From Carya illinoinensis (lineage: Eukaryota; Streptophyta; Magnoliopsida; Fagales; Juglandaceae): DNA of 64,000 nt. The translations under genes were made by a program, and so were the position numbers. Shown in pieces: positions 36,561 to 48,865 of the stretch. The stretch lies in the NCBI RefSeq assembly GCF_018687715.1, contig NC_056758.1, positions 40,209,467-40,273,466 on the forward strand, given 5' to 3'. The notes beneath the pieces were generated by a model. That model did no database searches. It saw only the letters and a program-made list of their open reading frames with translations, and was not told the DNA's origin. Numbering within the stretch: position 1 is the stretch's first letter; each line of letters opens with the position of its first letter.

Positions 36561-37990
36561 GCTGCTTGCTTTTTTATTTACATCGACCTGTATATAAATA
36601 GGTCTTGTAAGTTGTAATTACTATTCTTTGGAGCCAAAATAAAGCGAGTTCCTTCATCGTCTTTCTTCTGCATTTTATGATAGATTTTAATGTCTTAAGA
36701 GAGACCAACATGTATATATGAGTATTTTGTGCAATAATTTTGTAGAATTATAAAATGTTCTGAGGAACTGAGTTCCAGTGAAATATAATATGCTTCATCT
36801 ACTTTCTTTCTTTAGATAATATGCTTGGTCACCTCGTGAGATTGCACTTCTTCAGGAGATGATCCAATGGGTTCAAACAATCTCAGTGCGATAATTTAAT
36901 TAAGAAAATTGCCCTTCGGCTAAGCTTGCAAGGCAGTTGATACTGACTTGGCTTTTACAACTGTACTTCGGCTGCAGAACCACGACTAACAACCATTTCA
37001 AATACCCAAATTTAATATTATTATTCTTGTTTTTAACTATCTTGCCGATTCATTCAGTGGCAAGTCTGAGTTTTGTTTACCCAGAAAATAATGAATTCGT
37101 ACAACTTGGTTTAACAAAGCTCAATTTGATTTTATGTACGGTCGGTCCAACACTACAAATAACCAGTCCTTACTTGTCTCCCTCCTTGTCTTCACCATGA
37201 AAACACATGAACGGAAATTACAGCTACTTCCCTCAAATCGCTTAAAATCTGACAAAACAATACGCATAATTTTACTGTTTTTTTGTTGAGAAAATATCGA
37301 CTAGGTTACTCTTAAAAGTATAAAACGAACGAAATCACATTTAAAGAATTTTAAGCAGAAAATTTATATCTAATATGGGCAGAACTGCGGTAGATCAACC
37401 AAAGGGTAATTGGTCTCCTCTTTAGTCCGTTTCTAATAAAATTATTATGAGGTTTCTACATCTTGTGAAACTGAAGCATTAGAAGAAATTTCCACGGTTG
37501 GAACAAACTAACTTTTTAAGACAACATTTTTTTAATTGGTACCAGGTGTCCAGAACAGCATTTTGACTAATCCCAGTGGTGAACAGGCTCTCGGCAAAGA
37601 ATTTCCTAGAGATCGTTTACATACAAGGGGATTTGAACCTTAGACCTGGGTGGAGCATACACCCCCAAGCCCTTTAGCAATTTTTAAGCCAGCATTGCAA
37701 AACAGAATGATGTTCAAGTTATTTGGAGGAATCCCATGTTGATAAAAGCACATGACGGGAAAACAAACAAACCAAACATAGCATTACTTTCAGAAAATTC
37801 TCCGCATTTAACACCACAAACTTCAAGGAAAAACAAAAACTTACAGATAACATCTACATCACCATTTGAAATCCGAAATAAGAGCTTCTCCACCAAAATG
37901 GTGCACCATACAACACTACGCTTTTGACAAAAGAAAAAAACAATTTTGCTTCCTGAATTGATTGGAAGGGGCTCACCTGAAAGGTAAGAT
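36561..37990. other. Space between convergent genes
   Basis: Contains the 3' UTRs of the RabGAP gene (a possible poly-A signal AATAAA at 36639) and of the HERPUD-like gene on the other strand, and a SINE at 37529-37680. An 87-codon open frame at 36937-37200 is hydrophobic but matches nothing I know. Confidence 0.55.
37529..37680 (-). mobile_element. tRNA-derived SINE, different head, same 3' module
   Basis: On the minus strand the B box is AGGTTCAAATCC, and the 3' module (37544-37575) reads GGGATTAGTC then GGACACC before an A run. Imperfect target duplications flank it: TTTTTAAGACAACATT (37513-37528) and TTTTTAAGCCAGCATT (37681-37696). The tRNA-like head differs from that of 30336 and 41184. 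It may lie inside the 3' UTR of the HERPUD-like gene. Confidence 0.8.
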
Positions 37991-40900
37991 TTAATCTATG
38001 TTGTGGAAGCCTGGGAGAAGGGAAGTAATAAAACCAAAGACAATCATCTGGATCTCCTTCACAATTGCCCACCAACGATTAACACCATGGCCCCCACCAG
38101 GTTCTGCCACATTCTCATTCTCAACCACCAGATTTCCATCATTTGCATGCTGATTATCGACCTGAGCTCCAGGTTGACCTTCTGCCATGCATTGATGAAA
38201 CAACAGCATTTTGTTATGTAATCACTCATGCTGCTGATCATTGAGTGTATGTTTCCAGTTCTAAAAAATAATTCTTTTATATTTGGAATTACCACCTTAA
38301 CTTCCAAATGAAGTAAAAGAATGCAGGATTTGATTTGGTACAGTGGTGCTAGTAAAAGAGTGCTATGCTCCATAGCACCACTGGCTATCGACATTGCCTC
38401 CACCAGGTTGAAACTCAAACCTCCATCCTTATAAGAAATACTGAGAGTTGAGTACACAACTAAATAACCCACCACATGGATTAAACCCACAGCTTCGCCA
38501 TCCACACTTTACATGGGAAGAGATGCCATTTGGTCCAAGGCCTAAACACTTATTGAAGTACAATCAGTCAATGTGGCTACTTATCACGAGTAGGAACAAT
38601 GTAAGAACGTTGCAGTTGGGTTGGGTTTAAGAAGTGTTGAGGTATGTTGTGAATATTAGTAAAAAAATAGGTGAAAAGTAATAATAGAATATTGAATAGT
38701 AATAAAAAGTCATGAATAGTAGTAAAAAGTAAGAAAAAAGTAATAATAAAATAATGAATAGTAGTGGAGTATGTTGAGAAGTGTTGAGGTACTTTTAGTA
38801 CCCAAACACACGAACTGTTAAGGCTCCCTATATGGCCAGTAAGCAATCAGCAATCCATCAGATTAGGTTCAGGGCTGAGGAAGGAATTGACTAGCCTAAA
38901 CTGTATTACACACGGCTTTTGGACAGGATAGTTTAAAGGAAAAAATAAAATAAAAAATTCAGAAGGACAAATACGTTTTAGTACATATGTCTATGTACGT
39001 GACACATTTACAAAGGTAAGTTGCTCACAGGAGGCTTGAGGCCCAACTACGGTTCAAGACATCTTGGAAAAAAATCAAGATTATTCCTGATATTAAGGCT
39101 GAATGAACCAACTCAACTCAGCTTTGCTAGTTTGTTTGCTAGTGCCTGACCTGGAGACCAAAGTTCAGGCTCATTCAACAATCGAGCCAACACCAAGCAA
39201 CTTCTGAATCATCTGAAGTTGTATGGCTTGCTTTGAGCTCCAGACAAGCTCAAGCTGTGTTCCTTTTGCCAGAGCCAACCTGATCAATCAGAAGTTCAGC
39301 CACTCAGGTTGATTGCAGCCCCACTTGTGTTTTAAATATCTACGTGTACATGCTATTTCTTTCTATTAGAGAATAATATGTAAAGTGTAAACTACCTGCC
39401 AAAGAAAGTTAATAAAAAACATTTTTTATACACTCAATTACTTTTTTGGTGATGAGTATGCACTCAAGTTTACATAAAGAAAGTAGGATATACCTACTAC
39501 AGCAGCATTCTCAACTCCCTGTCCTGCAGCAGCTGGAACATTTTCAGCCCTGACAGCAGGCCTTGGTGGATGGTGAGGCGCAGCTGCTCTCTGCATGCCT
39601 TGTGACAGCCACCGTACTATTGGAGTCAGAGCTCCAGTTTGGTATCTGTCACAACCAACATCTAATATATTCAGCTTTCACTCATACAAATTTTTTCACT
39701 TTAGCAAAAACAAAATTCGATATACACACCCACGTCCATAAAACATTTTTTCACACGCATTGGTCAGCTTACTTATTGATCCAAACCATTTACATAAATC
39801 TCCAAATAACAAGAGATCAGAATACTATACATTCGACACGGGTTAATTGACCAAATGATAAAATCTTAGCTTGTATTTGAATGGCGGACAATATTGGATA
39901 TGTAGGCTTAAAAGTACTTGGCTAAGTCATCAAGGATTTTATTAAAGTCATCCTGTGTAGCCCATGTACACAGGATGTATACCCAAAAGTACATCTATTT
40001 TTAATAAAAAGGTATTGTATTTATATTTTTAAAGTCATTTCCTCTCGTATATGCTTTTCATAATCTATCAAATTGTGTAAGTTGTTCTAGAGGCTTACCA
40101 AAGCCCCTATGAAAATTGAAGATACATAATCGACCTTAGTCATGAACAAGCCTGGGATTGAAAATAATTAGGAGGTTTACATACTTACAGGTAGACAAAT
40201 GAAGCAAAAAACACAAGAACAATGAGCCTGTGTCTTGATCCATCTTGGTTGAACAAAAAGATTACTGCTGCCAGCTTTAGAATAAGCAACAAATCAAGCT
40301 GAAAAGCAATTTGAAATCTCCTTACAATGACTTGTCTTTGAGGTGCAGGCTGTTGCCCTGCTTCCCTATGTTCTTCACCCACAGCCCCAACCCCAGCCTC
40401 AGGACCGTGTCTACTGTTGATGGCATCCATACAACCATGATAAGAAAAAGGGGACAATCGTTCAGTACATTTAACATATTAAAATAATCCAAGAAAACAC
40501 ATCATCCTCTACCTCGCCGCGAAAAGCAAAAGGGAAAAAGAGAGGGGGACTGCAACTGACTTGTCAGAGAAAACTGCTAGATCTGACAGAAACTAGCATA
40601 CACTAAATTTGGATTAACTTAGTTGCTAGTGGCTTTACATATTTTTAACATCAGCCAGAACAAGAACAATTTATTATATATTGAGATGCAAAAAGTGGTT
40701 TATATGGGAATTTTCTTGTGTTTAGTCCTAGAAAAAGAGACTGCTTTTCTAATTCCAACCGGGTTGATTTAGAGCACAGCTGCATTTCTCACTTCTGCAA
40801 TTAAACTAGAGGACTTGCCCATGTTTGTAGCCTAGCATGGTCTTCAGATATGACATAAAGCTTCACTTCAGTCACACAAATGGTGAACTGTAGCAAGCAA

Positions 40901-43591
40901 TAATTGCCACTCCATAAATAACCAGGAGTTTAATCATCAACACCATCACTCTCCGAACCCAACAAAGCCTCAAATAAGCAAGTCTAAGGAAAAATCCTCA
41001 GGTACCCCAGGGGCAATCACATCTTCTGTCACAATCAACATCCCTGACCTTGATCATCTTGTGCATGAACTTAAGAAAGAACCTACCCCTTCTCACTTCT
41101 TAACTTGCTGACATTATGACTAATAAAGAATTAAGTAGTTATTTGAGAGTACAATATTAAACTATAATATATTTGACAAGTATCAATTGGTCAGGCCTTG
41201 GGTTTGCTCCCCAATGGTCACTAGTTCGAGTCCCCTCAGGGCCACTGGAGGTTTACCTGGCCGTTAACTTCAAGGCCCCGTGGGATTAGTCGAGGTGCGC
41301 GTAAGCTTGGCCCGGACACCCAAAGATATCAAAAAAAAAAAAAATATTTGACAAGTATATGGAACAGGTTCATCATAAACATTTTGTTTCATGATTAAAT
41401 TAATTACTGTAAGTTACAAATAATAGTTATCTGTAAATCCACGCATTCACGCATACACTCACAAACACATCTGCCCACAAATATGTACACCAGCATATCT
41501 CACTATAAAGCATCTGAACAATTGTGGATGAATCTATTTTTGTACCAATATACCCTATCTGAACCAATGCCTAGTATCAGAACAGAAGAATTTTAATAGT
41601 AGTCATAATGATCAGTCTTTAAACAAAAACAAACTACCATTGTAGTGCTTACGTTGGTATATTGTAGGTAAGAGGAATAAGAGCGTTAGATGGAAGTCCA
41701 GAAACAGGCCCCATATATGGGAAAGTAGGAACGGCATAAATGCCAGCTCCACGATTAATCTGTTCCTGATTTTGTAAGGGATTTAAGCCTGGAATAAGAG
41801 CAGGGTACATGACTGGAAACATCGGAAAAGCACCATTTTGGCAAGCTGGAAAACTGAAGAATAGTGGAACCTGAGAATAATGAAGCAATGAAGTGATTAG
41901 GACAGAAGCCCAAAGTAAGCCACCTCTCTAATGCATGAAGATAAATATATGTGCATACATGTTTCGAACCATAGAGCAAAACATGACATGCGTCTTATCC
42001 AATATTCGTTTCCCGTTGAATATACAAATATCAAGAGCTTTCGCATACCCACTCAATGTTCATCCTTAATATAACAAAGATTTAAGAAAACAATACAAGG
42101 TTAAGGGAGTCCCCTCCAGATGAAAGGTAGAAGCAGCAGGGCAATGTAATATAGGTGAACACTCTGTCTTTCTCTCATAATTATTTTTAGTAAGGAACTG
42201 TACCCAGAATTTCCGGCCTTCTAGTGATTAAGTAATATAGTAATGCATTTGTATGAGAATGGAGCTTATCCTTCACCTACTCTGTACCTCCTCCTTCACC
42301 CACAATGTAATAATGCATTTGTACGAGAATGGAGCTTATCCAACACCCTGTATCAGTAATCATGCAGATTATGTAGTCTCATAATTTTCCACGTAGGGGC
42401 TTTAAGCTTAATACTTCAATATTTTATGTTAACCAGCCAAAAAAAAGTTCTATTGCCAATTTTTCATTTTAAAACTTATTAAATACACGCAATTACGCCC
42501 CCCACATTAATATATGCAAATAACTGATATGATTTTCCTAACTCGTAAACCCTAATACCAACCACTTCATGCCAATATGCTGAAGCCTGAAGATTAGGAG
42601 CCATATGCAGGCTTCCCCTCCCCCGACCTTGTTTTCAAAAACTGGACTGGTCCATATAAGGCATTGCGGGCAGCTCAAATCCAAGTAAATATTAACAACT
42701 TTGAGGACAATACTTCCAAATTCTACAATATATGAGCATTTCCAATGGTCTATCTGAACTTTTATGTAAAATAGCTAATGGAAAAGCACTTTATCTATTA
42801 GCTAATAGTTCTTGAAATGTAGTCTCCAATGGTATAACTATTCTTTCTCTATATGATCTAAATATTACTTTTTTATTCCTTTTAAAAAAGAATGTGATCA
42901 TGAGAAAATAAAGAAATAGAGGATAAAAGGAAGAAAGAATAATAATAATTAAAAAAAAAAAAAAAGCAACGTGATCATGAGATATATAAAGATATGAAGG
43001 TTAAACGAAAGAAACTAATAATAATAATAATAATAATAATTCTCTCTCTCAATGATGTATGCAAAATGGCTAAACCGTTGGGAATGCTCTAAGCGGGCTG
43101 AAAACTGGCATCAATCACCAACTGCAATTTTAGAGTTTAGAAGCAAGCGTGTCGCGTTATCAACCTTTTCGTCTAGATTCAGAAGAAAAAAAAAGGTATA
43201 CACAAGGGAGCTGCTGCTGCGAAATAACGGATGCTTTGACTCACAATATAGTTGTTCTAAAGCTCCATTATAACAAGAAAGAAGTATAATCTGAGAATTT
43301 ACGCAGATGCAAAAGCCCTAATTAAGAATGCAGTATACAAGAGACATCAAAACCCTTCTCTCTCTTTTTTCCATGCTAAATTCAAAGGATTAACACATCG
43401 TAGGAAAAAAAAGAAATTTGAGGAATTGCAAAACTGGAAAAAGAATCGTAGGGAACCTGAGATTGCGGGAGAATGTCTTCGGAGGTAGATTTCTGGGTAG
43501 TAGCAGCAGAAGAAGACGACGATGAAGGATGAGAGGGAAAAGGAGAAGTAGACTGAGAGCGCGACGAAACCAATTCGTGATCTTCCGCCAT
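37991..43591 (-). CDS. HERPUD-like ER membrane protein
   Basis: 306 residues in five exons: 43591-43457, 41870-41653, 40413-40189, 39645-39494, 38181-37991; all junctions GT-AG and in phase. In animals HERPUD1 is an ER-stress-induced membrane protein that scaffolds the HRD1 ubiquitin ligase in ERAD. Here the N-terminus (1-45) is Ser-rich and acidic, followed by a Pro-rich section, two hydrophobic segments (about 151-172 and 181-197) joined by the short polar turn FNQDGSRHR, then YQTGALTPIVRWLSQGMQRA, and a C-terminal FGFITSLLP motif like that of HERPUD1. No ubiquitin-like domain is present. Introns are long and host a SINE (41184) and two miniature elements (38620, 42734). Family placement rests on hydrophobic layout and the C-terminal motif, so ERAD function is an inference. 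Confidence 0.8.
38620..38815. mobile_element. Miniature element in intron 4 of the HERPUD-like gene
   Basis: Left end GTTGGGTTTAAGAAGTGTTG and right end TTTTAGTACCCAAACAC are roughly inverted at the tips, while AAGTGTTGAGGTA occurs as a direct repeat near both ends. The core is built of AATAGTA/AAAAAGTAATAATA repeats. The pattern resembles an abundant hAT-like element of woody plants. Confidence 0.45.
41184..41343 (+). mobile_element. tRNA-derived SINE with Angio-domain, perfect target duplication
   Basis: Begins CAATTGGTCAGGCC, B box AGTTCGAGTCC at 41223-41233, 3' module at 41281-41320 (GGGATTAGTCGAGGTGCGCG ... GGACACC), then an A run. It is flanked by an exact 15-bp duplication ATATTTGACAAGTAT (41169-41183 and 41344-41358). 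It sits in intron 2 of the HERPUD-like gene, antisense to it. The exact duplication means a recent insertion. Confidence 0.93.
42241..42340. repeat. Short direct repeat, period 69 bp
   Basis: TAATGCATTTGTATGAGAAT and its continuation GGAGCTTATCC recur at 42310 with one change. It lies in intron 1 of the HERPUD-like gene. Confidence 0.85.
42734..43089. mobile_element. Tourist-like MITE in intron 1 of the HERPUD-like gene
   Basis: Terminal inverted repeats GAGCATTTCCAATGGT and GAGCATTCCCAACGGT (the latter read on the minus strand). Flanking triplets are TAT and TAA, close to the TWA duplication of PIF/Harbinger elements. The interior holds a roughly duplicated block (TGATCATGAGAAAATAAAGA and TGATCATGAGATATATAAAG) and (AAT)n. 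Confidence 0.7.
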
Positions 43592-43666
43592 TTACGTACT
43601 AGAGATCTCTACCAGGAGAGATCGGTTTCTTGCAATGGCAACTGACGGGGATTGTTCTGAAACTTT

Positions 43667-43705
<39 letters not shown>

Positions 43706-43740
43706 GCCATTACAAGTCTCTCCGGACAAACCATTTATCA
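43592..43740 (-). promoter_or_regulatory. CT-rich leader of the HERPUD-like gene
   Basis: A microsatellite of about 16 CT units (43671-43703; GA on the sense strand) lies about 80 bp upstream of the ATG. It is probably in the 5' UTR or core promoter. Confidence 0.5.
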
Positions 43741-44104
43741 AAAAGTAGCTTTCATTAATAAAAAAAAAAAAGAAAAAATAGTTATATATATATTAAAAAT
43801 AAGATTCAATTTTTACAAGAGTTTGTATAATTTGATTATATAGTTCACATTAGATATAATTAATTATATAATTAACATAAAATGAAATGAGATATTTTGT
43901 TAAAATTTTAAAAAATTATTATTATTATAATATAATTTTTTAATATTAATTTTATTTTAAAATTAAAAAAATTAAATTATTTATTATATTTTTTATGAAA
44001 ATTTAAAAAAATTATAATAATTATATAAAATGAAATGATGAAAATAATTTTGAATATCCAAACCAGAATTGTGAGCTGATACAAATTATTTTTCCTTGTT
44101 TTTA

Positions 44105-44200
44105 TTATTGTCTTCCGATCAATTGTGTCGAATTTCGACACTTGGCTTTTTTTTGTTATTGTCTTCCGATCAATTGTGTCGAATTTCAACACTTGGCTAA
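44105..44200. repeat. 51-bp tandem duplication
   Basis: TTATTGTCTTCCGATCAATT and the following bases through ACACTTGGCT occur at 44105 and again at 44156, differing by about one base (TTTCGACAC versus TTTCAACAC). Confidence 0.9.
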
Positions 44201-44684
44201 TTGGGATACGCCACATCTGTATGATGTGCACATTCTTATTGCAAAACCTTTGAAATAAAACACTTTCACCGTTCAAACATTTAAAAATCTTGAATGAATA
44301 AATTTATAAATAAATTTTTATTTAAAATAAATTGAATATTAAATTATATTAATTTATGATATACACACATCACTTTTCACAATAATATTTATAAAAAAAA
44401 GGATGTTTTTGTAAAATATCTTATAAAACTAACATTATTTTACAAAAACGTCTTTATATTACAATATATGTTATGAAATAATAAAAATATATTGTTATAT
44501 TCGTAAAATGAAAAATTCCAAACGAACAACCTCCAAAATTCCTCTTTATCTTCTATATTTACGTCTCAGAATTGTAACATATCTTATCCTTGCCCTTTTG
44601 ATGGGGAAGAGGAAAACTCAACAGATGTAACTGCATTTTCTTAATCTCAAGGTTAATTTTTTGACAGATTTCTTCTAGAAAAAT

Positions 44685-44843
44685 ATAATTGTAAACACAA
44701 TTGTATACTAATTTATGTACCAATATAATATAATTGATCAAAAAGTAAATTTATTGAAAACATTGTTAATTTAAATTTTAAATACAAATAAATCAATATT
44801 AATACACATATTAATACGCGACTGTACTTGTATGGAGCAAAAC
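44685..44843. mobile_element. Miniature element, family D, second copy
   Basis: Shares core and right end with 22742-22915 (AATACACATATTAATACGCG then ACTGTACTTGTATGG). Confidence 0.55.
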
Positions 44844-45691
44844 TCATTCTTATGCGTTCTTCTCACAAGAGAGATCCGAAATTTGTATCCCCATGCTCTC
44901 AAGTCTCAACCGCACCAATAATTGAGAAATAAAAAAAAAAAAAAAAGTATTATTATTATTATTTTTCAAATTGTGCTCAATACGAATAGCCAAGTCTAAT
45001 GCAAAGTACATGGCTTAATCTTTTCATCCCCATATTCCAAAATGTCAAAAAGGACACAAAATTCCTTAATTTCGCTTCTTCATTCAATAATAATAGTATT
45101 TGCGACCCTAGTCTCTTACAAGAGTTCGAAACCCACTGTTTATTTTTTAAATAAATAAAAAAATTGGCAATGACCATATTTACACATACGCGGGAAGAGA
45201 GAATCACTTCAAAGAAACACATCATCATGAAGAATTGTGAGGATAAGAAAAAACCATCTTATGAATTTTAAAAGATGCATTGACTACGTTGTTGACAGAA
45301 ACATAAACTGCAGAAAAGTAAATACTTTTGTAGCAATGCATGAGGTAGATGGGTTTGACAATCGGAGGAGCAAAAGAGCGAAACCCCTACCCCAAAACTG
45401 CCATAATTACACCTTCACAACCTTCTTCCATTTACTCGCTAACCTTATGCAAGCCCAGCTACTCCTTTCTGCTCTTTCTACAATGGTTAGCAAGCCTGCA
45501 AGTTCCAACCACAATAACTGTCATTACTATTTCGATTTTTGTTTTTTAATTTTCTCAACCATACAATAACTGTCATAGGGGAGAAAGAAGCTGATATCAT
45601 TCATTACGGTCACATGAACAAAGAAAACCAGCACCGGTGACCACAGGTGAATGTACTTACCACAGTCACCATTCTGTCAAGGGATGTGCTG

Positions 45692-47716
45692 TTATCCTTC
45701 CTCATCCTCGGATCCCCTTTTTCCTGCTGAATTTTTCAGAACCTTCACCTTGACCTCTTCCACCTCTGCTGAACCCTTGTCCTCCAAGTCCACCTCTATT
45801 GAATCAGCAGCTACATTACCTTAAAAAAATAACAATATATATGGGTTTATGTTACGACAAAGATTACACCATAGCAGTGCACTATTAAAATTGGAAATAT
45901 TCTATCCCAACATAATAATGGAAAAAATTGTAATACATGTTAAAACATTTTTTAAACTTAAATTTGTAAACCAAACTAAAGGCTAATGATGACACTTAAC
46001 ACGTATTATCCCTGTGGTGAAATAATATCAGTTCCTTACATTACAGATAAGATGCTCAACGAGTCAGGTGTACCGTCCTTCCAGTTGAGGTCAGATGGTC
46101 ATCCACTACATGGAAAACTGATTCCCAAATTTCAAGTCTAATCTCATACATCAATTATAGCCATCGCCAATACTTGGCACTGATGCTTTTGGACCATTAT
46201 CACATCATGTTGGAATTATCAGTATAATAATCTTTAAAATCCTAAATCATTAAAACTTTCCTTCAAATTTATTTCCCAAAATAACTCAAGTGCATCTAAT
46301 CTCATTTGCATCTAATGGGTATTTAAAAACTCTTTCAAATAATCATCTAGCAAACATTGTTTCATTGTCTACCAGAACTTTCTTTTATTGCTTTTCATCA
46401 ATCCAGTATGATCCAAACCAATCAATGGAAAGGTTACACGTAGGCATGTACCAAGAAGAATCACTTGATTGTCTCAGAAGATAGCTCAGGGTGAATCATT
46501 TCAGTTGTCCTCTTTCAACCTTCAAGATCAAAGTAATGATAACCGTAGTGAGGTTCGTAATTCTCCAACCTACATGAAATGGCTATCATCCTAACAATTG
46601 ATTCTTTCCAGCTTCAACTCAAAGTAAACAAGATTACACCTTGAATTCAGTTCAAAAGGGATCCTACTTGGCAATGATAAAACCAAGAGATTCCACCAAA
46701 TTTGAAAGTTCCGAAATCCTCATAGAATAACCTTTTCTTTTATTTTTTTTCTTTTTTGACGTTGGAAACCTCTCCAAGGCAGGGTCCTTTGAACCCAACC
46801 TTACTGAATAAACCTCAGTCCCGTGCACTGCACCCTCGAAAGTTTTTCTACACGAAACTGGTTAAATTGCTGGCTTTTCACCGGGAGTGTAGCTCCAAAG
46901 GATTGTTTACACCTATAAGGTGTTGAACCTTGGACCTTGATGGGAGTGATATCCCAAGACCAATACCTTCACCACTTGGCCAACTCCAATTTTCTCTTTG
47001 TTTTCCTTTTTATTGGCAGCCAAACAGAGCCAGCTTAACATAATACTAAATTCTCCCTATTTTTACCTGAACTTTCTTGGCAACAACTAGAGGTAACCTA
47101 ATTATCATGATTGAAAAAGGTAGTGCTCTTTATCAACATAAAGCAAAGATAGCATGCTCTCGATTAGATAAAATCAGCATCTAAAACCTCAATTATCCTT
47201 TTCTTTTTAATCTGAACCTTCTTGGCAGCCAAACAGAAAGGGGGCATATATGATGTACTAATACTAATTGATAATAATACCGTCGAGGAAGAAAGAAGAG
47301 CAAGGCCAGCCACGCGAGGAGATGAGGGAGAGAGACTCCTCCTGGTTGAGCTGGTCGGCAAGCTTTCCGACCAAATCGAGCACCTTAGAGGTCCCAGGCC
47401 GCGGGGGGACCCAGAAGGAGGAACCCGGAACAAAGGGCAGCCAATCCGGGGTCGACTTCTGCACGATGATCCGGTGGATCAAGTCGTCCAACTTCTTCAT
47501 CGCCAAGGCCCCGAATTCACCGTCATCGTCCGAAAAAGAGGAAGACGAGGAAGAGGATGAGCCGGAAGAGGTGGGGTCCTGGTCGATCTCGATCAGTTGG
47601 GCCTGTCCGCTGGAGAAGGAACGGTGGGCCAAAGAACAGGTCACAGATAGTGCCCTAAAGGGAGCGGATCTGAAAGGAGAGCGGCGAAGTAGGCTTTGCG
47701 CGAGGATTCTGGCCAT
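45692..47716 (-). CDS. Small plant-conserved protein, probably mitochondrial
   Basis: 187 residues in two exons, 47716-47281 and 45819-45692, joined across a 1.46-kb intron (donor GACG/GTATTA, acceptor TTTAAG/GTAATG). The N-terminus (about 1-36) is rich in Arg, Ser, Leu and Ala with almost no acidic residues (MARILAQSLLRRSPFR), typical of a mitochondrial presequence. A Ser and Asp stretch follows, then the conserved-looking block KKLDDLIHRIIVQKSTPDWL plus PFVPGSSFWVPPRP (about 75-110), then SLISSRGWPCSSFFLDG. The second exon adds a charged Lys/Glu tail. I know similar proteins of unknown function across plants but cannot name a role. The intron hosts a SINE (46745-46990). Confidence 0.8.
46745..46990 (-). 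mobile_element. tRNA-derived SINE of a second family
   Basis: Read on the minus strand: TTGGCCAAGTGGTGAAGG as an A box, AAGGTTCAACACC as a B box about 40 bp later, a body of about 180 bp, and an A-rich tail (T-rich at 46739-46757 on the plus strand). It lacks the GGGATTAGTC module of the other SINEs. Target duplications are unclear because both flanks are T-rich. Confidence 0.75.
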
Positions 47717-48865
47717 CGGAGACGAGACGGAGACTTATCGAGTTGTGGGCGTGTAAGAAGAAGGAATATATATACATATACATATATTAGTAGATAAGGA
47801 AAATGCACGGATATTGCGATTGATGAGAAAGCAGATTGGCACGTGGTAATGGTGTGCAGTTTAGGCGTCGTGCTGTTTTTCTTACAATTCGAAATTTCGA
47901 ACAGCATTTTCCGCAGAGAGAGACAGAGAGGGTTATCATATGAACGCGAGTCCATACCATAGGCTCGGAAAGAGTCAACATTTACAAGCTATAAAGAAAT
48001 TTTTGAATAATAAAAATATTTTTATTAAATTTAAAAATATAGAGAAAAAAATTGAATAAGATTAGAATATTATTTTTTAATATTATTTTTATTTTAAAAT
48101 TTAAAATTATTTTTTTATATTTTATTAAAAAATTAATAATAATTAAGAAATAATTAAATGAAAAAAATTAAAAGTCAAACGAGACTTTATTGTAATTAAA
48201 AGTCCAATAATTTGAGTTGATTTTAATTTCCGGATGTGACCATATAATCATGGATGAAAAATGCTATATACAACCGCCCCAGGTATTCACTGTACAACCG
48301 GCTTTACGTCATAAATAAAACGTACATTATTTATGCAAATAATGCTCGTAAATAATAAATAAAATAAAAAAGGAATGATAAGACCGTAATTTATGTAATC
48401 GAACGAACGGTTAGAACAGTTTGAGATTTGTTAATCAATCGCAAATACACACGATTCTCTTAAGTCTTTTAAACTTTTGCTCAAAAAATAATTTCTAAAG
48501 AAGAAAATTACTGTTAAGCATTTAAGCATGACGATTTTTTCACTGGAATTTTAAAAAGGGTCGGCTACACGAAGACAATACAAAAACAAAACAAAAAGGA
48601 ACCCCAAGATCCAAAAGTAGTTCTTAAGATCAAATATAAAAACAGGACAGCAGCCAGACCGAACAACGTATCCATTTGCTTGCCTACAATCAGTATCAAA
48701 TGATTCTTCAATACAAAAAGACGTACATTCACGATTTATCTCTGTATACAAAAAATGAGATTATTAACCTTGAAGATAATAATTAACGGGGGGGAAAAAA
48801 AGAATAGCTACTCCAAATAAATATAGAATACAATCAATTCCAGGAAACAGAAAAAACTAAATCTC
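47717..48865. other. Intergenic DNA between two minus-strand genes
   Basis: Holds the leader of the small mitochondrial gene, a family E miniature element (about 48002-48190), and the 3' UTR of the clathrin adaptor gene (from about 48550 to 48865). Confidence 0.5.
48002..48190. repeat. Family E miniature element, degenerate
   Basis: Shares AGAATATTATTTTTTAATAT and TTATTTTTATTTTAAAATTT-like stretches with the copies at 25853 and 43866. It ends near GTCAAACGAGAC. Confidence 0.45.

Larger units (their letters stand above)
43741..45691. other. Intergenic DNA, repeats only
   Basis: Family E element about 43866-44066, 51-bp tandem duplication 44105-44200, family D element 44685-44843. The 110-codon open frame at 45237-45569 resembles no protein I know and overlaps the 3' side of the next gene. 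Confidence 0.55.

Noticed and set aside
36937..37200. 87-codon hydrophobic open frame between convergent genes
   Set aside because: AT-rich, no known motif, in the region expected to be 3' UTR of flanking genes. Hydrophobicity alone follows from T-rich codons.
45237..45569. 110-codon open frame
   Set aside because: No recognisable domain, no leader or splice context, next to a gene end. Likely chance.
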